Origin: an uncultured Succinivibrionaceae bacterium
Lineage (GTDB): Bacteria > Pseudomonadota > Gammaproteobacteria > Enterobacterales > Succinivibrionaceae
Reading direction: 5' to 3'
DNA: 39,467 nt
NCBI GenBank assembly: GCA_944393045.1
Contig: CALXYT010000017.1
Span: 1-39,467, forward strand
A program made the position numbers and the translations under genes. Shown here in pieces: positions 25,079-33,287 of the stretch. The notes under the pieces were generated by a model that searched no databases, was not told the origin of the DNA, and saw only the letters and a list, made by a program, of their open reading frames with translations. The first letter of the stretch is position 1; each line of letters starts with the position of its first letter.

Positions 25079-26371
25079 ATGATAAGAGTTCTAATAGTTG
25101 ATGATTCCTCCTTCTTTAGAAAGCGTCTTATTGAAATTGTAAATAATGATCCAGATCTTGAGCTAGCAGGTGAGGCCCAGAATGGCAAGGAAGCCGTAAG
25201 ATTAGTTAAGGAATTACGTCCTGATGTAGTAACAATGGATGTAGAGATGCCTGTGTTAAACGGTATTGATGCAGTTCGCCAGATTATGCAGGTAGCTCCT
25301 ACCCCTGTGCTTATGTTCTCTTCACTTACTCGTGAAGGTGCGCAATCTACATTAGATGCCCTCGATGCAGGGGCGATGGACTTTATGCCAAAGAATTTTG
25401 ACGACATAGCCCGTCGCAAAGAAGAGGTGATTGCTAGTATTACCAATAAGATTAAAGAGCTTGGAAGAGCATCAAGATACGGAGCTTTTGCTTCTGCTAA
25501 AAAAGCTTTTGTAGAACATTCTCAAAGCGCAGGTTCACGATCATCTCTACATTCTTCTCAGGCTACTACTTCTTTTACTAGTCGTTTTGGAGCTTCAACT
25601 TCATCTTCATCACTTAATAAATCTTATCAAAAAGATACTACAAGTTCTTTTGCCAGACCAAGTATTTTAGGTTCAAGTGCCACTAGTACTGCTAATAAAA
25701 TTTCTACAAGTGGACCAACTTTACGCACTGAACCTTTAAATAAAACTTTGCCGGGCGCAATGAATGGTCCTGTAAGTTTTGCGGGGAGAACTAATAATTA
25801 TCAGTTATTAGCTATTGGTAGCTCAACTGGAGGACCTGTTGCCTTGCAAACAGTGCTTACTGGTATTCCAGCCAATTTTCCGTTACCTATATTAGTTATT
25901 CAGCATATGCCTGAAGCTTTTACCGGTCCCTTTGCTAAAAGATTAGATCAGCTCTGTCATTTAAGAGTAGTTGAGGCTAAAGAAGGGGATCTTATTTTAC
26001 CAGGAACTATTTATGTAGCACCTGGGGCACGACAAATGCTAGTTGCAGAAGGAAACGGCAAGAAGCCTTATTTACATATTATTCCTAGTCCAGAGAATTT
26101 AAATTATCGTCCAAGTGTAGATATTACTTTTGGGACGGCTGCTAAGGTATATGGTTCTAAAGTCTTAGCTATTGTTTTAACTGGAATGGGGCATGATGGT
26201 GAAAAAGGAAGTGGCATGTTAAAGAGTTCAGGTTCAGTTGTTTGGGCACAAAATGAACAAACTTGCGTAATATACGGTATGCCAAAAGCGGTAATTGATG
26301 CAGGACATGTCTCAAAAATTTTACCGATAAATGAGTTTACCCAAGAGATTATTCAAGAAGTTAGTAAATAG
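25079..26371 (+). CDS. cheB: Chemotaxis methylesterase CheB
   Basis: It demethylates (and deamidates) chemoreceptors for adaptation. Of 430 residues, the N-terminal receiver has DD8-9 and Asp54 in TMDVEMP. A long Ser/Thr-rich linker follows (about 130-235), longer than in E. coli CheB (349 in total). The C-terminal catalytic domain has the Ser in IGSSTGGP, the His in IQHMPEAFT and the Asp in LTGMGHDGEKG. No cheR is in this window. It precedes motC by eight bases. Confidence 0.96.
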   Translation: MIRVLIVDDSSFFRKRLIEIVNNDPDLELAGEAQNGKEAVRLVKELRPDVVTMDVEMPVLNGIDAVRQIMQVAPTPVLMFSSLTREGAQSTLDALDAGAMDFMPKNFDDIARRKEEVIASITNKIKELGRASRYGAFASAKKAFVEHSQSAGSRSSLHSSQATTSFTSRFGASTSSSSLNKSYQKDTTSSFARPSILGSSATSTANKISTSGPTLRTEPLNKTLPGAMNGPVSFAGRTNNYQLLAIGSSTGGPVALQTVLTGIPANFPLPILVIQHMPEAFTGPFAKRLDQLCHLRVVEAKEGDLILPGTIYVAPGARQMLVAEGNGKKPYLHIIPSPENLNYRPSVDITFGTAAKVYGSKVLAIVLTGMGHDGEKGSGMLKSSGSVVWAQNEQTCVIYGMPKAVIDAGHVSKILPINEFTQEIIQEVSK

Positions 26372-26379
26372 GATAGATT

Positions 26380-27120
26380 ATGAATATCATCGGTGTCTTT
26401 ATCGCAGTAGGTTTTATTTTAGGTGGGATGATTATAGAAGGCTCTCATCCTTCTGCACTTTTTGATGTACCTGCTTTTATGATTGTATGTGGTAGTGCTT
26501 TAGGTGCAGCTATTGTGCAGTTCCCATTTAGTGTGTTAATAGATACCGCTGGTAAGCTTAAATGGTTAATAGCTCCTCCAAGACTTGATTTTATTTCTCA
26601 GGCAGAGTTACTTGAAAACATGCTTCAAACTGCTCGTCAGCAAGGTTTGCTTGCTCTTGAAAACCAGTTAGCGCAAATCGAAGATGATTTTACTCGTCAA
26701 GGTGTGCAGATGATTGTCGATGGCGTTGATAAAGAGCAATTGCAAGAGCTTATGGAAGCGATAATCGATAAAGAACAATATGAATTAGAACAACCTGCTA
26801 AAGTTGTAGAATCTATTGGTGGTTATGCTCCTTGTATGGGTATTATCGGGGCGGTGTTAGGGTTAATTCATGCGATGGGGCTTTTGGATCAGCCTGATTT
26901 ATTAGGTCCTGCAATTGCGGTTGCGTTTGTGGCAACTATTTATGGTGTAGGTAGTGCCAATATTATTTTATTACCAGCAGGTGGCCGTTTTAAATCAATA
27001 AGCCATGATATTATGCAGTTTAAGAGTATGACCCTTGAGGGGTTGATTTCAATTGCTAATGGTGAAAACTCCATGCAGCTTAAAAGAAGATTAGCTGTCT
27101 ACACTGGTCAGGAAGTTTAA
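26380..27120 (+). CDS. motC: Flagellar stator protein MotC (MotA family)
   Basis: This is the inner-membrane stator subunit that contacts the rotor. The 246 residues have four membrane segments (about 4-20, 33-50, 147-166, 179-200), a cytoplasmic loop between the second and third, and the conserved GGYAPCMGIIGAVLGLIHAM of the MotA/PomA family. With the next gene it forms a pair placed exactly where motCD lies in Pseudomonas. It abuts motD with two bases between. Confidence 0.92.
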   Translation: MNIIGVFIAVGFILGGMIIEGSHPSALFDVPAFMIVCGSALGAAIVQFPFSVLIDTAGKLKWLIAPPRLDFISQAELLENMLQTARQQGLLALENQLAQIEDDFTRQGVQMIVDGVDKEQLQELMEAIIDKEQYELEQPAKVVESIGGYAPCMGIIGAVLGLIHAMGLLDQPDLLGPAIAVAFVATIYGVGSANIILLPAGGRFKSISHDIMQFKSMTLEGLISIANGENSMQLKRRLAVYTGQEV

Positions 27121-27122
27121 TT

Positions 27123-28175
27123 ATGGCAAAAAAGAAACCACACGCAGAAGGGCATAGCAACGCTGAACGTTGGATGGTTTCGTATGCCGACTTTTTAACA
27201 TTGCTCTTTGCAGTGTTTGTGGTGTTGTATAGTTTTGCGATGACCCAAAAATCAGAAGCCTCTGCAATGATTCAAGGGTTAATTGATAGTTTTGTAAAAA
27301 CAGGTATTATTGAATCACGCAAGCAATACTCCGATGGGGCTGAGTTGATTAGTACACCTACTTATAGTCCTGTACAAGGGGCTAGTATGATAGTAAATCC
27401 TAATGCTCTAAAATCTCCAGCAGCAGGTGGTGGTGGCTATATGGACTTTGGCCGTCCTAAGTCAGATACTACAAATGGTGAGCAAGTAAGTCCAACTGAT
27501 GATCCACGAGAAGGAACAGAAGTTGAGAACTCAGTTGCTAATAGTTTAGGGGAAAACCAAATGGGAGCTCCTTTAGATAGCGTAAGAGAGGATATTGGTA
27601 AGTCACTTGAGGCTCTTGATGAGGCAGGCCTGGTACTTATTACCCAAAATAAAGATTGGTTATCTATAGAGCTTAGTGATGCTTTAATGTTTGCTCCGTA
27701 TAGTGCTTCTATTTTAAATAGAGCAATCCCTATTATCCAAAAAATTGCCGAAACTTTAAAGCCATTATCAAATTACGTTCGTATTCGTGGTTATACTGAT
27801 AATACTGTGGTTGATGATGAGGTTTATCGTTCTAATTGGGAATTATCAGCTGCTCGTTCTATAAGTGTAATAAAAGTTCTAGTAGATGAAGGTGTTGATC
27901 CTAGAAGATTAGCAGTAGAGGCTTATGGGCAGTTTGCTCCATTTGTATCTAATTCTACGGAGCGTGGCAGAGCACAAAACCGCCGAGTAGTAATTTCTAT
28001 TTCCAAATACGCTATGAGAATGCGTAAATTAGAAATAATACCAGATGAAGTATCACCTGAGGAAAATAAGAACGTTGTTTCAGAGGAGCAATTAGAGACC
28101 ATGGAGGTAATACGTTTACCTGATGGTAGATTACGTGTTTATAATCGTGATCAAAAGCCAGAAACCAAGGAATAA
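27123..28175 (+). CDS. motD: Flagellar stator protein MotD (MotB family)
   Basis: This stator subunit anchors to peptidoglycan and carries the ion-binding aspartate. The 350 residues show one membrane helix (about 20-42) with SYADFLTLLFAVF, in which Asp23 is the ion-binding residue; a long polar linker; and a C-terminal OmpA-type domain with RIRGYTDNT and GQFAPFVSN..RAQNRRV. The YAD motif is as in proton-driven MotB, but the coupling ion cannot be decided from sequence alone. Confidence 0.92.
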   Translation: MAKKKPHAEGHSNAERWMVSYADFLTLLFAVFVVLYSFAMTQKSEASAMIQGLIDSFVKTGIIESRKQYSDGAELISTPTYSPVQGASMIVNPNALKSPAAGGGGYMDFGRPKSDTTNGEQVSPTDDPREGTEVENSVANSLGENQMGAPLDSVREDIGKSLEALDEAGLVLITQNKDWLSIELSDALMFAPYSASILNRAIPIIQKIAETLKPLSNYVRIRGYTDNTVVDDEVYRSNWELSAARSISVIKVLVDEGVDPRRLAVEAYGQFAPFVSNSTERGRAQNRRVVISISKYAMRMRKLEIIPDEVSPEENKNVVSEEQLETMEVIRLPDGRLRVYNRDQKPETKE

Positions 28176-28179
28176 CACA

Positions 28180-28962
28180 ATGATAGTTTGGACAGTCGCA
28201 AATCAAAAAGGTGGGGTAGGTAAAACTACAACAGTAATTACTTTAGCAGGCTTATTAAGTAAGCAAGGTAAAAGAGTTCTTTTATTAGATACCGACCCTC
28301 ATGCGTCATTAACTAGCTGTTTTGGTTATGACTCAGATGAATTAGATGTAACATTATTTGATTTATTCACCGAAAATGATTTATCGTTAGATAATTTACG
28401 TAAGCTTATTTTGCCTACTAATGTAAATAACATTAGTTTAATGCCAGGCTCTATTGCCTTGGCTACCCTTGATAAAACTTTAGGGGCGCAAGAAGGGGTT
28501 GGTTTATTATTAGATAGAGCATTAAAAACTTTAGCAGTAGATTTTGATGTGGCTATTATCGATTGTCCACCAGTACTTGGGGTAATGATGGTAAATGCCT
28601 TGGCGGCAAGTTCACGTATTATAGTGCCAACTCAAACGGAGTTTTTAGCGCTGAAAGGTCTTGAGCGTATGATGAAAACTTTTGAGATACTCCGCGGTAC
28701 TAATGCTAAAGAGCTTAAGTATATCGTGGTGCCTACGATGTATGATAAACGTACTAGAGCTTCCCATGAAAGCTTAGATACTATTAAAAAAGAATATGAA
28801 AATGTTCTTTGGACTGATGTTATTCCTGTTGATACCAGGTTTAGAGATGCTTCACAAGAGCATATGCCAGCAAGCATATTATATCCAGATTCACGAGGAG
28901 TTAAGGCCTATCAGATGTTATTATCCGATTTACTAATGCTTGAGGGACAAGCTCATGGCTAA
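28180..28962 (+). CDS. parC: ParA-like ATPase ParC, polar placement of chemotaxis arrays
   Basis: This is a MinD/ParA-type ATPase. In Vibrio the homologue at this position, also called ParC (unrelated to topoisomerase ParC), brings chemosensory arrays to the pole. The product (260 residues from ATG 28180) has the deviant Walker A NQKGGVGKTT, DTDPHASLT, and IDCPPVLG. AAGGA precedes the ATG by eight bases; longer upstream starts would overlap motD. It overlaps the next gene by eight bases, showing tight coupling with ParP. Confidence 0.88.
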   Translation: MIVWTVANQKGGVGKTTTVITLAGLLSKQGKRVLLLDTDPHASLTSCFGYDSDELDVTLFDLFTENDLSLDNLRKLILPTNVNNISLMPGSIALATLDKTLGAQEGVGLLLDRALKTLAVDFDVAIIDCPPVLGVMMVNALAASSRIIVPTQTEFLALKGLERMMKTFEILRGTNAKELKYIVVPTMYDKRTRASHESLDTIKKEYENVLWTDVIPVDTRFRDASQEHMPASILYPDSRGVKAYQMLLSDLLMLEGQAHG

Positions 28963-29809
28963 ATCTAATCAATTTGATGCAATGGTAAGTTATTTTAATT
29001 CGTTACTTACCGATGCCCCAACTCCTAAAGTGCAGGATAAAAAAGTTCCTAATGCTGCCAGACCTACTTTAGATGTTGATAAGGAGCAAGAAAGTAAAAC
29101 TGCAACTTTAGAAAGGTTAATTGCTCATGTCAAACCTGCTGAGGAAGCTCTTGAGACTAAGGTTCTGCCAGAGGTTAAGACTCAGATACAAACTGAGGTT
29201 GAAACTAAGGTCGAAAGTAACGTTGAGACGCAAGTTGAAACTCAAACCGAGCTTCAGACTAAAACCCAAGATGAAGTTGCTGCCACTATTAGAGTTGATA
29301 CTAAAGTGCAAGAGGAGGCTGCTCAAGCTTCTAGTGCTCCGCAAGCTCCTGCATGGCAAAACCTAGAGACTGATAATCAATTTAGTGCTTTATTCTTTAG
29401 AGTTGGTGGGATAACTTTAGCTGTGCCATTAATGCATTTAGGTGGTATTTATGAACCTGGCAAGATTAATAAGCTTTTTGGGAAACCTTTTTGGTTTGAA
29501 GGGGTAATAACTATCCATGAAAAGCAAGTTTCAGTAGTAGATACGTTTAAATGGATGATGCCTGATAAGGATATAGAAGAGAAGAAATATCCTTATGTAA
29601 TAGTTTTAGCAGATTCTCCTTGGTGTATCGAGTGTGATGAACTAGTTGGTACTAAAAACATTGCACGATCTGATGTAAAGTGGCGTGAAAGCCCTGGGGC
29701 AAGACCATGGCTTGCTGGTATTGTTTCAGGTGATATGTGTGCGCTTTTACATGTAGAGGAGCTGGTAAAATTATTTAATAAAGGGGTAAATATTAAAGAA
29801 GTTTCTTAA
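28955..29809 (+). CDS. parP: ParP-like protein with C-terminal CheW-like domain
   Basis: In Vibrio, ParP links ParC to the chemosensory array and also contacts CheA. The product of 284 residues has an N-terminal stretch with YFNSLL, a long low-complexity Glu/Thr/Val-rich middle (about 50-125) built of repeats such as VETQ/VETK, and a C-terminal CheW-like domain (about 140-280: FRVGGITLAVPLMHLGGIYEP...). The ATG at 28955 overlaps the parC stop and has GAGGG eight bases upstream; a TTG at 28940 is less likely. It could be taken for a second CheW, but length, linker and position after parC favour ParP. Confidence 0.82.
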   Translation: MAKSNQFDAMVSYFNSLLTDAPTPKVQDKKVPNAARPTLDVDKEQESKTATLERLIAHVKPAEEALETKVLPEVKTQIQTEVETKVESNVETQVETQTELQTKTQDEVAATIRVDTKVQEEAAQASSAPQAPAWQNLETDNQFSALFFRVGGITLAVPLMHLGGIYEPGKINKLFGKPFWFEGVITIHEKQVSVVDTFKWMMPDKDIEEKKYPYVIVLADSPWCIECDELVGTKNIARSDVKWRESPGARPWLAGIVSGDMCALLHVEELVKLFNKGVNIKEVS

Positions 29810-29948
29810 ACTTATCATGAAAGTGATAGAGCTTGCAGATTTTTACTAATTAACTCGTGAGTAAAATTAAAATTTAAAGAAATATTATTACTAAATAGCA
29901 ATAAATTTGATAAGCTAATAATAAATGGATAAATAATAAGGATTGAGT

Positions 29949-30440
29949 ATGGCTGAGGCAAATAATAACGTTACTAAAGGAGCAAACGGATCAGAACTAT
30001 TGCGCTGGGTTACATTCCACTTAGATCATGAAATCTATGGTGTAACAGTAATGCAAGTAAGAGAAGTTTTACGTTATACTGAAATTGCTCCGGTACCTGG
30101 TGCTCCTGATTATGTATTAGGTATTATAAATTTACGTGGTAATGTAGTTACTGTAATTGATATTAGAATGCGCTTTGGGCTACCTCCTGCTGAAATTACT
30201 GAAAATACTAGAATAGTAATTATTGAAGCTGAAAAGCAGGTAATTGGTATTTTAGTAGATAGCGTAGCTGAGGTTGTAGACCTTAATGTAGATGATATTG
30301 ATCCGGCCCCAAATGTTGGTACTGAAGAAAGTGCCAAGTTCATTAAGGGTGTAAGCAACAGTAAAGATGATTTATTAATTTTAATTGATTTAAATAAGTT
30401 ATTAACCGATGATGAATGGGAAGAGGTTAGTCATATCTAA
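29949..30440 (+). CDS. cheW: Chemotaxis coupling protein CheW
   Basis: This adaptor joins CheA to receptors. The 163 residues form one CheW domain: VTFHLDHEIYGVTVMQVREVLRY, APDYVLGIINLRGNVVTVIDIRMRFG and VDSVAEVVDL. The ATG at 29949 has AAGGA six bases upstream; an in-frame TTG at 29943 is too close to that site. It is separated from parP by 139 bases and followed by its own terminator. Confidence 0.95.
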   Translation: MAEANNNVTKGANGSELLRWVTFHLDHEIYGVTVMQVREVLRYTEIAPVPGAPDYVLGIINLRGNVVTVIDIRMRFGLPPAEITENTRIVIIEAEKQVIGILVDSVAEVVDLNVDDIDPAPNVGTEESAKFIKGVSNSKDDLLILIDLNKLLTDDEWEEVSHI

Positions 30441-30466
30441 TCTAAGTTTTTAAGGTTAATAGCTAT

Positions 30467-30496
30467 AAGGGGTGAGTCTAAGGCTTATCCCTTTTT
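30467..30496 (+). terminator. Intrinsic terminator after cheW
   Basis: AAGGGGTGAG (30467-30476) pairs with CTTATCCCTT (30484-30493, two G-U) and is followed by T to 30496. Some read-through into the next gene is likely because it is only 30 bases away. Confidence 0.65.
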
Positions 30497-30525
30497 AAGT
30501 TAGTAGAAAAAGGTTTGTTTGTAGG

Positions 30526-31227
30526 ATGGATATTATTGCTTTAACAATAGCAGTTTGTTCGTTAGTAGCGGCGGTTGTTGCTTTACTAGAAAGTATTAAG
30601 ACTCGTAAAAAGATCTCGGAAATGCGTGAAGATTTCAATGTGGAATTTGAGGATTTTAATAAGCATACTCAAAGTATTCGTAAAGAGCTAGATGAATTAC
30701 GCCGTGGTAGTTTAGGTCTTTATAAAAGATTTGAGGGGTTTAAAAGCTCATTAGAACATTTAAATGAAATCCAGGAAGATTTAAAGTTGCAGGATCCTGA
30801 AAGCAGGTTGTATTCTCGTGCTCGTAAAATGATTAGTTTAGGAGCTGATATTGATGAGGTAGTAAGAGAGTGCGAAATTCCCAAATCTGAGGCAGAGTTA
30901 TTATTTAGCGTGCAAGGAAAGGCGCTTGATAATACAGCACCTATAAAAGCACAAGTAAAGGAAGGGATAAAAACTTCTAATACCAATGTTAATCCTAATC
31001 TTAATGCAAACTTAAGTTCCCCTCTTTCCCCTAATCAAAAATCTCCTCTAGGGGTAAATGCTAATACAAATAATGTTTATCCAAATCGCTTTAAAAATGC
31101 TTATGCTCTTAATGGCGATAATGAGAATAATAATGTAGATGATAGTACGCAAATTGCGGGTGAGTTAAAAGCTGATAAGTCTTTACCAAATGAGGCTTTA
31201 GGCCTTATGGAGCATTTTAAGCGCTAA
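30526..31227 (+). CDS. DUF2802-family protein, membrane-anchored
   Basis: A conserved gene of unknown function that follows cheW in many polar-flagellated gammaproteobacteria. The 233 residues comprise an N-terminal membrane helix (about 3-22), a coiled coil (about 25-85), the conserved DUF2802 helical segment YSRARKMISLGADIDEVVRECEIPKSEAELL (in two parts, about 103-133; it looks like a helix-turn-helix) and an Asn-rich disordered tail (from about 150). AAAGG lies about eight bases before the ATG. The tail is longer and more Asn-rich than I would expect for the family. Confidence 0.8.
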   Translation: MDIIALTIAVCSLVAAVVALLESIKTRKKISEMREDFNVEFEDFNKHTQSIRKELDELRRGSLGLYKRFEGFKSSLEHLNEIQEDLKLQDPESRLYSRARKMISLGADIDEVVRECEIPKSEAELLFSVQGKALDNTAPIKAQVKEGIKTSNTNVNPNLNANLSSPLSPNQKSPLGVNANTNNVYPNRFKNAYALNGDNENNNVDDSTQIAGELKADKSLPNEALGLMEHFKR

Positions 31228-31255
31228 AAGTTATTTACACAGTAAAAATATTATT

Positions 31256-31290
31256 ACCCCTACAAGGTAAATCTTGGTAGGGGTTTTAAT
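31256..31290. terminator. Bidirectional terminator between DUF2802 gene and pheA
   Basis: ACCCCTAC (31256-31263) pairs with GTAGGGGT (31277-31284). T-rich sequence follows on both strands, so it can serve the plus-strand chemotaxis operon and minus-strand pheA. Confidence 0.8.
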
Positions 31291-31312
31291 TTTTAGCAAA
31301 AGCTGCTTTTAG

Positions 31313-32473
31313 TTAGATTTCGACATTTTGGGGATAGCACCCTAAAACTTTAACTGAGCCTGTTACCATTTTGAGTTTACTAAAAACATTAGTAAGCTGA
31401 GGGGTTGCAGTATTAGCAATTAGATCTGCATAAAATGTTTCAGCCCAAAGACCATGGTTTTGGTCAAGAGGTGAACGAGGGCGTGATTGGAGTTTTACGA
31501 TATTTATATTATGCTCACTAAAAAGCTTTAAGACATTTACTAAGGCTCCTGGTTTATTTTCGGTAGTAAAGGTGATAGAGGTTTTAGCGGTAATATCTTT
31601 TGGAACACTAACTGGGCTGTTACTAATTACGATAAAGCGTGTAGTATTAGCTTTCTGGTTGGCAATATTACCAGCTATTGGTTTTAAACCATAAAGCTCA
31701 CCGGCCTCCTTGCAACCTATGGCTACAATATTAGCGTTATCCAGGGATTTAACTTTTTGGAGGGCTTCGGAGGAGCTTGAACAAGGAATAAGTTTTACAT
31801 TAGGAAGGTTTTGGTGGATAAAGTTAGAGCATTGTGATATTGGTTGAGGGTGGGCGCAAATTGCTTCGATATTTGCTAAATCATAATTATCTTTAGCAAG
31901 GAGACAATGCTCAACAGGATAAGTCAGCTCACCAATAATTTTACTGGTAGTATCTTGCAGGAGATCATAAACCTCGTTAATACACCCTGAAGAAGAGTTC
32001 TCAATTGGTAAAAGAGCATAATCTACCTCATTATTTTCAACTGAGGCAATAATTTCATTAAAAGAGGTGCAGTTTTTTTCAATAATTTTTGAGGCAATAT
32101 TTTTAAAATATTTATATGTTGCTAAATAGGAATATGTGCCTTGCTCTCCTAAGAATGCAACTTTTACTTGAGGTGATGTTGGAGCATTGGTGGCAATAAG
32201 TGAGAGCATATAACTTTGTTGCAAAGCGCAGGAATGCTCAAAAATTGTTTTATAGATAGTACTAATAAAATCGGCACTTAATCCCTGAGTGTTAGCTTTA
32301 GCAATAAGATGCTCAAGGTGCATAGTTTCACGCTCAGTATCTTTTATTGGTTTTCCTTGAGTAAATTTAAATTGGGCAATGTTTTTATATAGTTCTTTGC
32401 GCTTAGCTAATAATTCAATAAGCTTATCATCAATGTTATTAATTTCTTCTCGAATCAAGGATATGTCTGCCAT
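31313..32473 (-). CDS. pheA: Chorismate mutase / prephenate dehydratase
   Basis: A fused enzyme that converts chorismate to prephenate and then phenylpyruvate for phenylalanine synthesis. The 386 residues equal the E. coli length. Domain order: chorismate mutase (1-95, with IREEINNIDDKLIELLAKR and DTERE), prephenate dehydratase (about 105-285, with GEQGTYS, NNEVDYALLPIENSSSG and the catalytic-site NTTRFIVIS) and ACT (about 295-380, with GALVNVLKLFSEHNINIVKLQSRP). The usual Phe-binding ESRP is QSRP here. AGGAG precedes the ATG. A TATAAT (complement of 32500-32505) gives a leader of only about 20 bases, so no pheL-type attenuator fits. Confidence 0.95.
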   Translation of the reverse strand: MADISLIREEINNIDDKLIELLAKRKELYKNIAQFKFTQGKPIKDTERETMHLEHLIAKANTQGLSADFISTIYKTIFEHSCALQQSYMLSLIATNAPTSPQVKVAFLGEQGTYSYLATYKYFKNIASKIIEKNCTSFNEIIASVENNEVDYALLPIENSSSGCINEVYDLLQDTTSKIIGELTYPVEHCLLAKDNYDLANIEAICAHPQPISQCSNFIHQNLPNVKLIPCSSSSEALQKVKSLDNANIVAIGCKEAGELYGLKPIAGNIANQKANTTRFIVISNSPVSVPKDITAKTSITFTTENKPGALVNVLKLFSEHNINIVKLQSRPRSPLDQNHGLWAETFYADLIANTATPQLTNVFSKLKMVTGSVKVLGCYPQNVEI

Positions 32474-32499
32474 ATTTCACTCCTAAATGTTATTAGGTT

Positions 32500-32505
32500 A
32501 TTATA
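32500..32505 (-). promoter_or_regulatory. pheA -10 element
   Basis: A perfect TATAAT on the minus strand, about 27 bases before the pheA start. The -35 region is not recognisable. Confidence 0.4.
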
Positions 32506-32684
32506 GCAAAAAAGAGAACTAAATTTTTATGAAGAATCGTAAAAATAAGTAGATAAATAAAGGAAATTTAAAAGCTAATAATCTAAGGAAGGGAAGTAAA
32601 TAAAGTACTGTATGCAAAGCTGCTATAGAATAGTAAAGGTTGAAAGTCAGCAAAAATTAAGAATATCCCGCTAAAGATCAAGAA

Positions 32685-32711
32685 GGCATATATGGTGGTT
32701 ACATATATGCC
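32685..32711. repeat. Perfect inverted repeat GGCATATAT / ATATATGCC
   Basis: Arms at 32685-32693 and 32703-32711 surround a nine-base loop. No T-run follows. It could be an operator or the 5' hairpin of a short RNA. Confidence 0.6.
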
Positions 32712-32779
32712 GTGCCTAAGGTAATTCGAAAACTCTCAATTTTGATTTACCGCTAGTTTATGTGATTAAGGAATATATC

Positions 32780-32842
32780 ATGAAGTTCGTTTGCTTATTT
32801 TTTGTTTTTCTACTTTTTGCAAACGATTTCATATTTTTATGA
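32780..32842 (+). CDS. Possible 20-residue hydrophobic peptide
   Basis: ATG with AAGGA (32768-32772) seven bases upstream opens a 20-codon ORF that is almost wholly hydrophobic: MK, then a run of F, V, L and A with one internal Asn-Asp pair. Immediately after the stop is a hairpin (32843-32867). Size and composition recall type I toxin peptides such as Ibs, or a bare signal-anchor, but so short an ORF in T-rich DNA can arise by chance. No family is recognised. Confidence 0.3.
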   Translation: MKFVCLFFVFLLFANDFIFL

Positions 32843-32867
32843 TAGCTTTTAGGGGGTTAAAAAGCTA
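32843..32867 (+). other. Hairpin directly after the tiny ORF
   Basis: TAGCTTTT (32843-32850) pairs with AAAAGCTA (32860-32867) over a nine-base loop. A U-run is lacking; the downstream sequence is TAAAATTAC. Confidence 0.5.
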
Positions 32868-33032
32868 TAAAATTACTATTTTTGCTTATTAAAATGTGAT
32901 TTATATCGCTTTTGATGGTTGAAAGTTTTATATTTTGTGATTGGGTGCGCAATATGGAGTTGTTATTAGACTAAATAGTTTTATAACATAAAAAATTCAG
33001 GAATTTATCTTTTGTAAAAATAATTGGTAATA

Positions 33033-33065
33033 AACAAAAAAAATACACCACAGACAAGTGTGGTG
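33033..33065 (-). terminator. Orphan minus-strand intrinsic terminator
   Basis: CACCACA (33046-33052) and TGTGGTG (33059-33065) form a seven-pair stem. On the minus strand it runs into TATTTTTTTTG, a good T-tract. No minus-strand gene ends here, so it may close a small RNA transcribed from within 33066-33287. Confidence 0.6.
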
Positions 33066-33287
33066 CAAGAAAATTTTTGAAGAAACACAACCCCAATTGA
33101 TCATATAACAAATCACTTGGAGAAAACATATTCAAGTGTATATTATTTATTAAAAAAATAAAAGAAATCTTGTAAAATAATGTGATTAAAAGGCGGTATT
33201 TTACTTAGATACAGATTTTTTTCAGAAACAAAAATTCTCAGCATGTAATAAAGATCCTTATAAATTGAGTTTTAGGTAGATAAATTT

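Larger units (their letters stand above)
32474..33287. other. Large intergenic region with hairpins, pheA to ung
   Basis: An 814-base AT-rich gap between divergent genes. It holds the pheA promoter, a nine-base perfect inverted repeat (32685-32711), a tiny ORF with a good ribosome site (32780-32842), a hairpin just after it (32843-32867), and a minus-strand terminator (33033-33065) that matches no known gene. No protein longer than about 25 residues looks credible. This is the least explained stretch of the window. Confidence 0.5.

Noticed and set aside
28123-28179. Upstream extension of parC
   Set aside because: It would overlap the end of motD by more than 50 bases; the ATG at 28180 has a good ribosome site and starts the conserved ParA sequence.
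28955-29809. Second cheW
   Set aside because: The CheW-like domain is only the C-terminal half; the long repetitive linker and the overlap with parC fit ParP better.
32474-32520. pheL-type attenuator before pheA
   Set aside because: The leader from the likely -10 is about 20 bases and has no Phe-rich leader peptide or terminator.
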